DNA of 21,410 bases from Clostridium disporicum (lineage in GTDB: Bacteria; Bacillota; Clostridia; Clostridiales; Clostridiaceae), in NCBI RefSeq assembly GCF_001405015.1, contig NZ_CYZX01000032.1:1-21410 (forward strand). The letters are read 5' to 3'. Below the pieces are notes generated by a model, which was not told where the DNA came from, made no database searches, and saw nothing but the letters and a program-made list of their open reading frames with translations. A program made the position numbers and the translations under genes. The first letter of the stretch is position 1; each line of letters starts with the position of its first letter. Of the stretch, positions 14,177-21,410 are shown piece by piece.

Positions 14177-14824
14177 GTGGATGCAAAAATGGTAAATATA
14201 ATAATAAAGGAATTAGGCGCAACAGTATATATGGTGTTTTTCTCAACATTATTTGCAACTATTCTAGGATTTGTTTTTGGAATAATAGCAGCTATTACTT
14301 CCCCAAGTGGATTAAAGCCGAACAGAATAGTGTACAAGATTCTTGATACTATAATTAATGTACTAAGAAGTTTTCCTTTTATTATTTTAATAGTTTTTAT
14401 AATACCGTTGACAAGAGCTATAGTAGGAAAATCTATAGGAAATACTGCGGCTATAGTTCCTTTAACGATAGCTGCAGCACCGTTTGTAGCAAGAATAATT
14501 GAATCTTCATTAAAGGAAGTAGATCCAGGAGTAATAGAGGCAGCTAAATCTTTTGGAGCATCAGATAGTCAAATTATATTTAAAGTAATGCTTAAGGAAG
14601 CTGTTCCAAGTATTATTTCAGGATTAACTTTAACAATTATTAGTGTTATAGGATATTCGGCTATGGCTGGAAGTGTTGGAGCAGGGGGACTTGGAAAGGT
14701 TGCAATAACATATGGTTATCAGGGATTCCGAACAGACTATATGGTAACAACAGTAATCATTCTGATAATAATAGTTCAAAGCTTACAAAGCTTAGGAAAT
14801 TATTTATATAAGAAATTAAATTAG
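14177..14824 (+). CDS. metI: Methionine ABC transporter permease
   Basis: The membrane channel of the MetNIQ importer: 215 residues and about five membrane helices (BPD_transp_1 domain). The cytoplasmic EAA coupling loop that docks on MetN is visible as EAAKSFGASDSQIIFKVMLK. GSVGAGGLGKVA near the C-terminus is typical of MetI. The gene starts at GTG 14177, one base after the metN stop; GGAGGTG (14163-14169) inside metN is 7 bases upstream, pointing to coupled translation. The ATG at 14189 is a weaker alternative, with spacing too long. Confidence 0.95.
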   Translation: MDAKMVNIIIKELGATVYMVFFSTLFATILGFVFGIIAAITSPSGLKPNRIVYKILDTIINVLRSFPFIILIVFIIPLTRAIVGKSIGNTAAIVPLTIAAAPFVARIIESSLKEVDPGVIEAAKSFGASDSQIIFKVMLKEAVPSIISGLTLTIISVIGYSAMAGSVGAGGLGKVAITYGYQGFRTDYMVTTVIILIIIVQSLQSLGNYLYKKLN

Positions 14825-14854
14825 AATTAAAAAATATTGAGGGGGCAAACAAAT

Positions 14855-15673
14855 ATGAAAAGAAAATCAATTTTATCATTAGTATTAACAGGAGTATTAG
14901 CTATATCACTTATAGGATGTGGAGGAAGCAATTCATCATCAAGTGATGATAAAACTATAAGAATTGGAGTATCACCAGTTCCGCATAAGGAGATTGTTGA
15001 ACAAGCTGTAGAAGAATTAGAAGATAAAGGGTATACAGTAGAAATAGTTGAATTTGATGATTATGTATTGCCAAATACAGCAGTGGAAGAAGGAGAATTA
15101 GATGCGAATTATTTCCAACATATTGCATATTTAAATACGTTTAATGAAGAAAATGGAACACATCTTACGTATACAGCTGAGATTCATTTAGAACCAATGG
15201 GGGCATTTTCTAATAAGTATAAGTCTGTAGATGAAATTGAAGATGGAGCAACAGTAGCAGTTCCAGATGATTCTAGTAATGAAACAAGAGCTTTAAGAGT
15301 TTTAGAGGCTGCAGGACTTATAGAACTTGCGGAAGGTGATATATTAAAGGTTACTGATATAGTTTCTAATCCAAAGAACCTACAATTTAATGAGTTAACT
15401 GCAGCAAGTTTACCAAGAGTATTAGAAGAGGTAGATATAGCTGTAATAAATGGTAACTATGCTTTAGAAGCTGGATTAGATGTGAATGAAAATGCATTTT
15501 ATTCAGAGGATAAAGATAAAGATTCATTAAAGGAAAGAAGAAACGTATTAGCTGTTAAAGAAGGTACTGAGAATAGTCAAAAAATAAAAGATTTAACAGA
15601 AGCGCTTACCTCTGATAAAGTTAGAGATTTTATAAATGAAAAATATAAAGGGGCAGTTGTTCCAGTATTTTAA
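14855..15673 (+). CDS. metQ: Methionine-binding lipoprotein
   Basis: The extracytoplasmic substrate-binding protein (NlpA/MetQ family) of the importer. A type II signal peptide is visible: MKRK head, hydrophobic core and lipobox L-I-G-C22, followed by a Ser/Asn-rich tether. The mature protein starts with the family's IRIGVSPVPHKEI, and FDDYVLPN, DANYFQH and NYALEAGL motifs line the ligand cleft in this family. Length 272, as expected. The ATG at 14855 has GAGGGGG (14839-14845) about 9 bases upstream; the TTG at 14837 would add six residues before the signal peptide and leave no site. It is the last gene of the operon. D- or L-methionine preference cannot be read from sequence. Confidence 0.95.
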   Translation: MKRKSILSLVLTGVLAISLIGCGGSNSSSSDDKTIRIGVSPVPHKEIVEQAVEELEDKGYTVEIVEFDDYVLPNTAVEEGELDANYFQHIAYLNTFNEENGTHLTYTAEIHLEPMGAFSNKYKSVDEIEDGATVAVPDDSSNETRALRVLEAAGLIELAEGDILKVTDIVSNPKNLQFNELTAASLPRVLEEVDIAVINGNYALEAGLDVNENAFYSEDKDKDSLKERRNVLAVKEGTENSQKIKDLTEALTSDKVRDFINEKYKGAVVPVF

Positions 15674-15694
15674 TAATTAAAAATGATAAATGGC

Positions 15695-15725
15695 AAATGG
15701 CAAATGATCACTTGCCATTTTAAAT
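15695..15725 (+). terminator. Probable terminator of the metNIQ operon
   Basis: AAATGGCAA (15695-15703) pairs with TTGCCATTT (15712-15720), with an 8-base loop. A second copy of the AAATGGC unit immediately 5' offers an alternative register. The T-tract is short, so efficiency may be modest. Confidence 0.65.
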
Positions 15726-15805
15726 TTGCTATTAATTTAATCACAAAGGTGTTTATGAGTTAATATATTAAATATATAGCATTGTTTCAAAGGAGACAGA
15801 AAAAC

Positions 15806-16495
15806 ATGGCTGTCTGGATTTTAGATGCAGGTCATGGTGGAAATGACACAGGTATTGTTGGAAGAGCGCTTGGTATAAAAGAATCAGATATAGTATTAGA
15901 AGCGGTATTAGAAGCTAAAAAACATTTAGAGAGAAATGGTGAAAATGTTGTATTAACTAGGGATGATGATACTTATTTATCCTTAGAAGAACGTATAAAC
16001 ATTGCTGAAAAAAGTGGTGGAAAGTTTTTTGTAAGCTTTCATATGAATTCTGATATAGATAGTAGTATAAAAGGAGTACAAGTATTTTATACTAAAGATA
16101 ATTATGATAGTAAGAGGCTTGCAAAACTTATAAGTGAGGAAATACTATGTGACTTGGGGACAAATGAAAAAGGGGTATTAAAAGATGAGAGCGAAAAATA
16201 TGATAAATTTTCTGGTATTGCAGTGATAGTTTATGGTGAGTACTTAAGTAATAATGATGTAGAGAAAGAGTTTGATGGTAAAAGGTTTGGACGTATGATT
16301 GCAAAAGCATGTTTAGCTATGGTTGATAAGGTGTTATTACTTACTCCAATTACTGAACCTAAGGAAACTCAACAAAGGGCTTGGAGAGTATGCATTGGAT
16401 ATTATAGAGATTATAATGAAGCTATAGATGTAATGGTAGATATGCATAAAAAGGGGTTTAAACGAGCTCATGTAGTTCCTTACAATGGAAAATAA
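15806..16495 (+). CDS. N-acetylmuramoyl-L-alanine amidase (Amidase_3) without signal peptide, SPOR-like tail
   Basis: A zinc amidase cutting the MurNAc-L-Ala bond of peptidoglycan. Zinc ligands are H10 (LDAGHGG), E26 (IKESD) and H79 (SFHMNSD), and the catalytic glutamate is E145 (YGEYLSN). The first residue begins directly at the catalytic strand: no signal peptide or membrane segment. The C-terminal 45 residues (WRVCIGYYRDYNEAIDVMVDMHKKGFKRAHVV) split as a hydrophobic strand, G-Y, helix and strand, like a SPOR repeat. That layout resembles B. subtilis CwlC, a sporulation amidase made in the mother cell and released at lysis; a phage-type endolysin is the alternative, but no phage genes are near. 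The ATG at 15806 has AAGGAGA (15790-15796) upstream and is favoured over the TTG at 15782. 229 residues. Confidence 0.88.
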   Translation: MAVWILDAGHGGNDTGIVGRALGIKESDIVLEAVLEAKKHLERNGENVVLTRDDDTYLSLEERINIAEKSGGKFFVSFHMNSDIDSSIKGVQVFYTKDNYDSKRLAKLISEEILCDLGTNEKGVLKDESEKYDKFSGIAVIVYGEYLSNNDVEKEFDGKRFGRMIAKACLAMVDKVLLLTPITEPKETQQRAWRVCIGYYRDYNEAIDVMVDMHKKGFKRAHVVPYNGK

Positions 16496-16542
16496 TTTTT
16501 GTTAAAGAACTATGAGAGAATATTAAAAGTTAATATTATTAT

Positions 16543-16585
16543 AAAAACCTTTAGAATATGTTTTTTATTCTAAAGGTTTTTCTTT
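16543..16585 (+). terminator. Intrinsic terminator of the amidase gene
   Basis: A 15-bp perfect stem (16543-16557 with 16567-16581), a 9-base loop, then CTTT. It lies about 50 bases after the stop. The A-rich 5' arm would give a U-tract in reverse as well. Confidence 0.85.
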
Positions 16586-16701
16586 ATATGAAAAATAGAA
16601 AGACAAGCTTTTAAAATATAATTAAATGAAGTATACTTTTAAGTAAGATTCTAAATTGATAATTAAAAAATAGGTTGAACTTAGGGGAGTGGGCTAAAAT
16701 T

Positions 16702-17661
16702 ATGAATATAACAAATATAGCTGTAGGATTAACAGGAGGAGATCTTTTAAGTATATTAGATGATTTTGTATCTATAGAGGGGTTAACTATATACAGTATA
16801 GATATGTCAGATTGTATACTTATAAGAGGAAACTTTAAAAAAGGAATATCTATTGATTTTGAATGTGGATTAAGAGTTAAATCGATTGAGAATGATATGA
16901 TTCAAGGGGAGATATGCAAGTTTAGAGTATTAAATATAGGAATAGCATCATTTCTTAGAAAAATAGCATTAAAATTTGCGTTAAAATCTTTTGCTGATAA
17001 AGGTATATATTATAAGGATGGAAAAGTAAACATTCAATATAAGTATATATTGAAGGATGTTCCATATATAGATTTTAATATAAATGATTTAAGATTGTTA
17101 GATAATAAATTAGTAGTTGGAGTTAATAATGTTTCTATTTCTTTAGGTGGAGAACTTAAAAAAGAGGTTAAATTATTTAAGGAAGAACAAAATGAAGAAG
17201 AAGTTAGAGAAGCAGAGGAAAGAGGAAAGACAGAAGATTTATATACAGTAGGAAGAGAAAAGGTATCTGAAAAGTTACCGGAAAGGGTAAAAAAATATTC
17301 AGATTATATTTTTGTTATACCTGATATAGCAGCTTTGTTAACAAGATTATTAAAGGATAATAGGGTATCAATAAAAACAAAGTTAATAATATCAGGATCT
17401 ATAGCTTATATAGTTATACCGACTGATATTATACCAGATAAAATTCCATTTATAGGTAAAGTGGATGAGTTAGCTGTAGCATTTTTTGCGTTAAATAGAA
17501 TTGTTAAAGATGTACCATTGCATATAATTTTAGAAAATTGGCAAGGTAAAAACGATATTATATTAGTAATAAAAAATATAATAGAGTATGTAACGAATTT
17601 TACAGCGGCACAAAATGTTGAGACTTTATATGAATTTATTGAAGAAGTTTTATCTGTTTAG
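16702..17661 (+). CDS. YkvA (DUF1232) domain protein with uncharacterised N-terminal half
   Basis: The product is 319 residues in three parts. Residues 1 to about 155 form a beta-rich, amphipathic region with no motif I recognise. An acidic Glu-rich linker follows (about 158-180). Then comes a DUF1232/YkvA domain (about 215-265): DNRVSIKTKLIISGSIAYIV, P-T-D-I-I-P-D (240-246), IGKVDELAVAFFAL, the hallmark of a short hydrophobic hairpin found in many small membrane-associated proteins. Most YkvA proteins are about 100-140 residues, so the long N-terminus is a notable extension. The function is unknown. The start is ATG at 16702 behind a GGGGAGTGGG stretch; the TTG at 16675 has no clear site. 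The RNase H gene follows after 20 bases, so they may share a transcript. Confidence 0.75.
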   Translation: MNITNIAVGLTGGDLLSILDDFVSIEGLTIYSIDMSDCILIRGNFKKGISIDFECGLRVKSIENDMIQGEICKFRVLNIGIASFLRKIALKFALKSFADKGIYYKDGKVNIQYKYILKDVPYIDFNINDLRLLDNKLVVGVNNVSISLGGELKKEVKLFKEEQNEEEVREAEERGKTEDLYTVGREKVSEKLPERVKKYSDYIFVIPDIAALLTRLLKDNRVSIKTKLIISGSIAYIVIPTDIIPDKIPFIGKVDELAVAFFALNRIVKDVPLHIILENWQGKNDIILVIKNIIEYVTNFTAAQNVETLYEFIEEVLSV

Positions 17662-17681
17662 AAGCGAAAGGAAGATTAAGT

Positions 17682-18302
17682 TTGAAATATTATGCAGTTT
17701 ATAAAGGAAAATCAGGAGCACCTAAAATTTTTACTTCTTGGGATGAATGCAAAAAAGAAGTTATAGGATTTAAGGGAGCTATTTATAAAAGTTTTACTTC
17801 TGAAAAAGAAGCTATAGATTTTATTGCGTTAAATGCAGGAGTAAAATCATCCACATCAGAAAAAAAAGAAAAAGATAGTTCTATTGAAGGCCTATGTATA
17901 TATGTAGATGGAAGCTTTATGATAGATAAAGGAAACTACTCTTTTGGTTTAGTAGCAGTAGAAAATGGAGAAGTAATACACAAAGATAATGGAAAAGGCT
18001 TTGATGATGAGGCAATTGCCCTTAGAAATGTTTCTGGAGAGGTTCTTGGAGCTCAAAAAGCCGTAGAGTTTGCATTAGATAAAGGGTATAAAGAAGTGAC
18101 TATAGCGTATGATTATCAAGGTGTTGAGTCTTGGGCAATAGGTGCATGGAAAAGAAATAATAGAATAACTCAAAATTATAATAAGTTTATGCAAGAAAAG
18201 ATGAAACTTATAAATATTAAATTTAAAAAAATAAAAGGTCATTCAGGAGATAAGTATAATGATATGGCTGATATGCTTGCTAAAGAAGCTTTAGATAAAT
18301 AA
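17682..18302 (+). CDS. rnhA: Ribonuclease HI with N-terminal viroplasmin-like domain
   Basis: Cleaves the RNA strand of RNA-DNA hybrids in the cytoplasm. Residues 1 to about 50 (YYAVYKGKSGAPKIFTSWDE...KSFTSEKEAIDFI) are the caulimovirus viroplasmin/RNase H1 N-terminal hybrid-binding domain. A short Lys/Ser-rich linker follows, then the RNase H fold with the DEDD set D76 (YVDGSF), E120 (SGEVLGA), D144 (AYDYQG) and D197 (ADMLAKEAL), and the flexible-loop H187 (GHSGDKYND). All catalytic residues are intact. The start is TTG at 17682 with GAAAGGAAG (about 17665-17673) well placed; the family's usual MxYYAVxxG beginning fits. It is 20 bases after the YkvA gene. Confidence 0.92.
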   Translation: MKYYAVYKGKSGAPKIFTSWDECKKEVIGFKGAIYKSFTSEKEAIDFIALNAGVKSSTSEKKEKDSSIEGLCIYVDGSFMIDKGNYSFGLVAVENGEVIHKDNGKGFDDEAIALRNVSGEVLGAQKAVEFALDKGYKEVTIAYDYQGVESWAIGAWKRNNRITQNYNKFMQEKMKLINIKFKKIKGHSGDKYNDMADMLAKEALDK

Positions 18303-18376
18303 ATTTTAATATGTTTAGAATTATAAAAAATACACATACTAAATCTAGTAAAGCTTATTAAAAGAGGTGTATTTAT

Positions 18377-18541
18377 ATGTTTAAGAGTTTAGCAACAGGA
18401 ATAGTTATTGGAGCAGCAGCTGCTATGGTTGTATTACCACAACTTGATAGAAAGACTCAAAGAGCTGTAAGAAGAACAGGAAAGAAAATGTGTTGTATGG
18501 CAGGCGATGCTTATGACAATATTCTGAATTATATAAAATAA
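18377..18541 (+). CDS. 54-residue membrane-anchored small protein
   Basis: A short gene with a strong ribosome binding site: AAGAGGTG (18362-18369) 7 bases before the ATG. Residues 3-22 form a glycine/alanine-rich hydrophobic helix (SLATGIVIGAAAAMVVL), followed by a basic segment (RKTQRAVRRTGKK), a Cys-Cys pair (residues 39-40) and a tail ending NILNYIK. The pattern, a single N-terminal helix with a small-residue face plus a charged cytoplasmic tail, recalls YtxH-like small proteins, though it is shorter. It is followed at once by its own terminator and preceded by an uninformative 74 bases. The function is unknown. Being real is supported by the ribosome binding site, codon use like its neighbours and the matched terminator. 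Confidence 0.7.
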   Translation: MFKSLATGIVIGAAAAMVVLPQLDRKTQRAVRRTGKKMCCMAGDAYDNILNYIK

Positions 18542-18545
18542 TATA

Positions 18546-18580
18546 GAAAACTGTTATGATTTTTCATAACAGTTTTCTTG
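18546..18580 (+). terminator. Intrinsic terminator of the small-protein gene
   Basis: Perfect 14-bp stem GAAAACTGTTATGA (18546-18559) with TCATAACAGTTTTC (18564-18577) and a four-T loop, 4 bases after the stop. Confidence 0.85.
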
Positions 18581-18618
18581 TAATTGGAATAAAATATATA
18601 CTTTTTTGAAATAAATTA

Positions 18619-18627
18619 TGATATAAT
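18619..18627 (+). promoter_or_regulatory. Extended -10 promoter for the XRE-TPR pair
   Basis: TG-A-TATAAT (TATAAT 18622-18627), a perfect extended -10 with a weak -35, about 70 bases upstream of the first regulator gene. Confidence 0.55.
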
Positions 18628-18695
18628 TAAAAATAATAAATGGATTTTTAGAAAAAATAATAATAAATTGTAGATAGAAGAGGAAGAGCAGAAAT

Positions 18696-19997
18696 ATGGA
18701 GATTCTTTCATTAGGTGAGAAGATAAAGAGGAAAAGAAAAGAATTAAATATGACACTAAAAGATTTGGCGGCAGACAGAATTACTCCTGGTCAAATAAGT
18801 TTGGTAGAGTCTGGAAGATCAAATCCATCTATGGATTTATTGGAGTATTTAGCAGAGAATCTTCAAACTACAGTAGAATATCTTATGGAATCAGAAGAGA
18901 GCCAGGCTGAGAAAATTTGTGTCTTTTATGAGAAAACTGCTGAATCATATGTTTTAAGTGGAGATTTCATAAGTGCAGAAAAATATATAGAAAATGCATT
19001 ATATTATGCTGAAAAATTTGGATTAGAATATAGGAAAGCAAGAAATTTATATATTAGAGCTGATATAGCCATGAAAAATGGAGAATTAGCTTTAGCACAA
19101 CAAATATATCTTTCAGCAAATGTTATATTCATAAAACAGAATAAGTATGAAGAAGTTACTAGGACATTTCTTAATTTAGGAAAAATTACTTTAAAGTTAA
19201 AAGCATATCATTCAGCAACGAGTTACTTAAGACAAGCTGAAAAAGTATATTTGGATAATAAAATAGGAGACGACTTATTGTTAGGTGAAATATATTATCA
19301 AATGGCAGAAGGATATTTTAAGATTGATAATATTACAAAGGCTATGAATTATTCTTTCTTAGCAAAAGAAAAGTTTGAGCAAGTGTATGATGAAGAGAAA
19401 TATGCAAAAACACTTCTAGGTATTTCTGAAAAATATAGCGAAAATGGTGATTTGAGTAATGCTATAAAATATTCTGAGAAGGCATTAGAAGTATATAAAG
19501 ATCTTAATAAAGGAAGTCATATAGCTTATATTGAAAATAATCTTGGAAGATTATTTTATGAGTTTGAAAATTTTGAAGAATCATTCAAGCATTTAGAAAT
19601 AGCTAAAGATTTAAGAAGCAGAAAAAAAGACCAAAGCGTTGTTGAGACTTTATTTAATATATGTGAAAACTATATTAAGCTTAAGGATATTGAAAAATGT
19701 GAAACTACATTAAAAGAAATTAATCATGTGATAGATGAGAATTTTGTTGAAAATGTAATAGAATATAATCTTTTATGGTATAGAGTATATACAATAAAAG
19801 AAATGTATAAAGAAGCAGAAAATATACTTATTGATACATTTAATTTAGCTAAAGCAAATGAATTATCAAAGAAGGCAGCGCAAGTAGCTATTATGATAGG
19901 AAAATTTTATATTGACTGGAAGCAAGATAGTGAGGCGGCTAAATACTTAGATCAAGGTGTAAGTATATTAAAAGAACTAGGCGTTTTAACTAACTAA
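18696..19997 (+). CDS. XRE-family HTH regulator with TPR array (RRNPP-like), first of two
   Basis: The product is 433 residues. The first 65 are a Cro/C1-type helix-turn-helix (GEKIKRKRKELNMTLKDLA...QISLVESGRSNPS), with a serine/glycine turn typical of XRE proteins. The remainder, about 360 residues, is a helical superhelix of seven or more TPR-like repeats (for example YEEVTRTFLNLGKITLKLKA and LSNAIKYSEKALEVYKDLNK). This HTH+TPR layout is that of RRNPP peptide-sensing regulators (PlcR, Rgg/ComR-type, AimR), but many clostridial members have no known ligand. Start is ATG at 18696 with AGAGGAAG upstream. A paralogue follows after 16 bases in the same operon. Target genes are not evident. Confidence 0.85.
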   Translation: MEILSLGEKIKRKRKELNMTLKDLAADRITPGQISLVESGRSNPSMDLLEYLAENLQTTVEYLMESEESQAEKICVFYEKTAESYVLSGDFISAEKYIENALYYAEKFGLEYRKARNLYIRADIAMKNGELALAQQIYLSANVIFIKQNKYEEVTRTFLNLGKITLKLKAYHSATSYLRQAEKVYLDNKIGDDLLLGEIYYQMAEGYFKIDNITKAMNYSFLAKEKFEQVYDEEKYAKTLLGISEKYSENGDLSNAIKYSEKALEVYKDLNKGSHIAYIENNLGRLFYEFENFEESFKHLEIAKDLRSRKKDQSVVETLFNICENYIKLKDIEKCETTLKEINHVIDENFVENVIEYNLLWYRVYTIKEMYKEAENILIDTFNLAKANELSKKAAQVAIMIGKFYIDWKQDSEAAKYLDQGVSILKELGVLTN

Positions 19998-20013
19998 TTT
20001 ACTGGGGGTAGCA

Positions 20014-21273
20014 ATGGAAATATTATCAACAGGAGACAAAATAAGAAGAGCAAGAGTATACGAAGGGATAACTTTAAAAGAGTTATGTGAAGATAAAATA
20101 TCAATTTCGAAAATGAGTTGTATAGAAAATGGGAAAATTAAACCAGATGAAGAAACATTAAAATACATTGCAACGAAGTTGAAAGTAAATTATGATTACT
20201 TAGTTCAAGATATAAGAGGACAAATAGAAGAAAATATTAGGTTAATTGATAAGGGAAACTTACCGCGAGAAGAATTATTTAAGCTAATCGAATATATTCT
20301 TAATTATTCAATTAACTGTGAGTATTATGATTTAGCCTTTATAATTATTCATAAGTTATTTTCTATATATGAAGATAGTGATAATATTGAAAATATGCAA
20401 CTTATAATAGCGAAATATTATGATATTTATCAAAAAAATGAAATTAAAGAAAATACTCTAATTTATTATAAAGACATGGCAACATTTTTTATGAAAATAA
20501 AGGAGTATTATGAGGCTATAAATTATTATGACAAAATATTAAAAATATTAGAAGAAAGTAATTTCAATGATAAAGATTTGTTCGTACGTTCATCTTTTAA
20601 TAAAGGAATATGTTATATGGAGCTTGGAGAAATAGAAAAGTCCTATTCAATAGTTGAAAAAATTATTTCCGATATAGACTGTATAAAAGAAATCCAAATA
20701 AAAGGGTATATTTATCACATATTTGCTTGCCTTAGTATATTAGCGAATAAAGTTAATGCAGATAATTATATTCAAATGTCTTATGAATGCTTAAAAGATG
20801 ATAAAAAATCACTAGCAAAGATTAAAGATAGAATAGGAAGATTTTTTTATCAGATTGGAGATGATGAAAAAGGAAAAGAAGAGACGCTAGCTGCAAAAAA
20901 TATGGCATGTGGGTATGATACAATAGAATTCATAGACGTTTTAATAGATTGTATTGAAACTTTCTATATATACAAGGAATTTGAATTAGCAGATGAAATG
21001 ATAGATAAGGTACTAAATCTTTCTATTTGTTCTGAAAATACCGCTTTAATTGAAAGGGCATATTATTTTAAAGGTATGCTTCTGCAAAAGCAGGGTCAAT
21101 ATAGGCAAGCGGAAACATATATGAATATTTCTACAGATTATTTTTTGAAATCTGCTAGTGTTGAAGATACATATAAAAGATATAATGAAATGGCAGAGCT
21201 ATATTATAATCTAGGTGAGCCAAGAGAAGCTATAAAATATTTTACTTTAGCAATGAATTTAGATAAAAATTAA
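20014..21273 (+). CDS. XRE-family HTH regulator with TPR array, second of two
   Basis: The product is 419 residues and the tandem paralogue of the preceding gene: both begin MEILS-x-G-[ED]-KI-[KR]-R, and the HTH regions align to about residue 65 (GITLKELCEDKISISKMSC, then IENGKIKPDEETLKYIA). The C-terminal part again is TPR-like (KEYYEAINYYDKILKILEE; EAIKYFTLAMNLDKN) but is more diverged, with fewer recognisable repeats, so the pair look like an old duplication in which the effector region moved faster than the DNA-binding part. GGGGG (20004-20008) is 5 bases before the ATG. It is co-transcribed with the first copy and closed by a strong terminator. The two may form heterodimers or respond to different ligands; this is inference. 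Confidence 0.85.
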   Translation: MEILSTGDKIRRARVYEGITLKELCEDKISISKMSCIENGKIKPDEETLKYIATKLKVNYDYLVQDIRGQIEENIRLIDKGNLPREELFKLIEYILNYSINCEYYDLAFIIIHKLFSIYEDSDNIENMQLIIAKYYDIYQKNEIKENTLIYYKDMATFFMKIKEYYEAINYYDKILKILEESNFNDKDLFVRSSFNKGICYMELGEIEKSYSIVEKIISDIDCIKEIQIKGYIYHIFACLSILANKVNADNYIQMSYECLKDDKKSLAKIKDRIGRFFYQIGDDEKGKEETLAAKNMACGYDTIEFIDVLIDCIETFYIYKEFELADEMIDKVLNLSICSENTALIERAYYFKGMLLQKQGQYRQAETYMNISTDYFLKSASVEDTYKRYNEMAELYYNLGEPREAIKYFTLAMNLDKN

Positions 21274-21285
21274 TATAAAATAAGG

Positions 21286-21337
21286 GGCTGTCTCTGAAAT
21301 GATTTTTAAAATCATTTCAGTAGACGGTCTTTTTATT
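21286..21337 (+). terminator. Long intrinsic terminator of the XRE-TPR operon
   Basis: Inner arms CTGAAATGATTTT (21294-21306) and AAAATCATTTCAG (21308-21320) are perfect complements; outer GGCTGTCT pairs with AGACGGTC (with two G-U pairs and one bulged T), then a T-rich tract. It lies about 12 bases after the stop. Confidence 0.85.
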
Positions 21338-21398
21338 TTTTATTCATATATTTATATGAAATTATTTCTAAATGAACAAGTTTTTTGACACGACAAAT

Positions 21399-21404
21399 AG
21401 GAGG
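21399..21404 (+). promoter_or_regulatory. Ribosome binding site of a gene starting beyond the window
   Basis: Consensus AGGAGG ending 6 bases before the window edge. No start codon follows inside the window, so a plus-strand gene probably begins at about 21411-21413. Confidence 0.6.
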
Positions 21405-21410
21405 TTATAA

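Noticed and set aside
15691..15706. Tandem AAATGGC repeats as a CRISPR or iteron array
   Set aside because: Only two 7-base units, explained as part of the terminator's 5' arm.
18377..18541. The 54-residue protein as the peptide signal for the XRE-TPR regulators
   Set aside because: It is separated from them by its own terminator and promoter and looks membrane-anchored rather than a processed pheromone.
21374..21385. LexA/SOS box beginning GAAC
   Set aside because: The second half-site does not match; no SOS gene is visible.
21301..21389. 29-codon frame after the XRE-TPR pair as a signalling peptide
   Set aside because: It starts inside the terminator hairpin, lacks a ribosome binding site and shows no convincing secretion signal.
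21385..21390. TTGACA as a -35 box
   Set aside because: A ribosome binding site follows only about 9 bases later, leaving no room for a -10 and transcript start before the next gene.
21386..21398. Spo0A box (minus strand TTTGTCG)
   Set aside because: Matches only 7 of 9 positions of the 0A consensus, as isolated AT-rich matches often do; no supporting second box.

Overview
The window looks like chromosomal DNA from a spore-forming, low-GC Firmicute, most likely Clostridium sensu stricto. It is very AT-rich, has strong purine-rich ribosome binding sites, uses TTG starts often, has U-tailed hairpin terminators, carries a SAM-I riboswitch in front of metNIQ, and its proteins are of clostridial type. 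This placement is inference from sequence character and family knowledge; no database was searched.

Layout. Bases 1-146 are the right end of an IS3-family insertion sequence. It abuts xpt (xanthine phosphoribosyltransferase), which ends at a perfect 17-bp terminator hairpin. On the minus strand follow a small two-helix membrane protein and a membrane-anchored beta-lactamase-fold serine hydrolase. Divergent from the hydrolase is an OmpR-type response regulator/histidine kinase pair, then a HAD phosphatase. Bases 5467-8864 are a two-gene peptidoglycan synthase operon: a class B penicillin-binding protein with two PASTA domains and a SEDS (FtsW/RodA/SpoVE) glycosyltransferase. After a 330-base gene-free region come a DUF5685-like protein and a J-domain protein with an eight-cysteine tail, set 1 base apart, then a small polytopic membrane protein, a DegV fatty-acid-binding protein and a DUF503 protein.

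From 12816 to 15673 is a complete methionine-uptake unit: promoter, SAM-I riboswitch, attenuator, then metN, metI and metQ (ATPase, permease, lipoprotein). When SAM is plentiful the riboswitch should favour the terminator and shut off the transporter. Next are a leaderless Amidase_3 with a SPOR-like tail, a YkvA (DUF1232) protein with an unrecognised N-terminal half, an RNase HI with a viroplasmin-like N-terminal domain, and a 54-residue membrane-anchored protein. The window ends with two tandem paralogous XRE-HTH/TPR regulators of RRNPP-like architecture, a long terminator and the ribosome binding site of a gene starting beyond the edge.

Most of this is ordinary core genome. The parts most worth a second look are the DUF5685/Cys-tailed J-protein pair, the enlarged P3 arm of the SAM-I riboswitch, the tandem XRE-TPR regulators without a visible peptide gene, the serine hydrolase that lacks the usual class A omega-loop glutamate, and the insertion sequence in front of xpt. 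I found no CRISPR array, tRNA, rRNA or phage module, and no strong case for an entirely new system.
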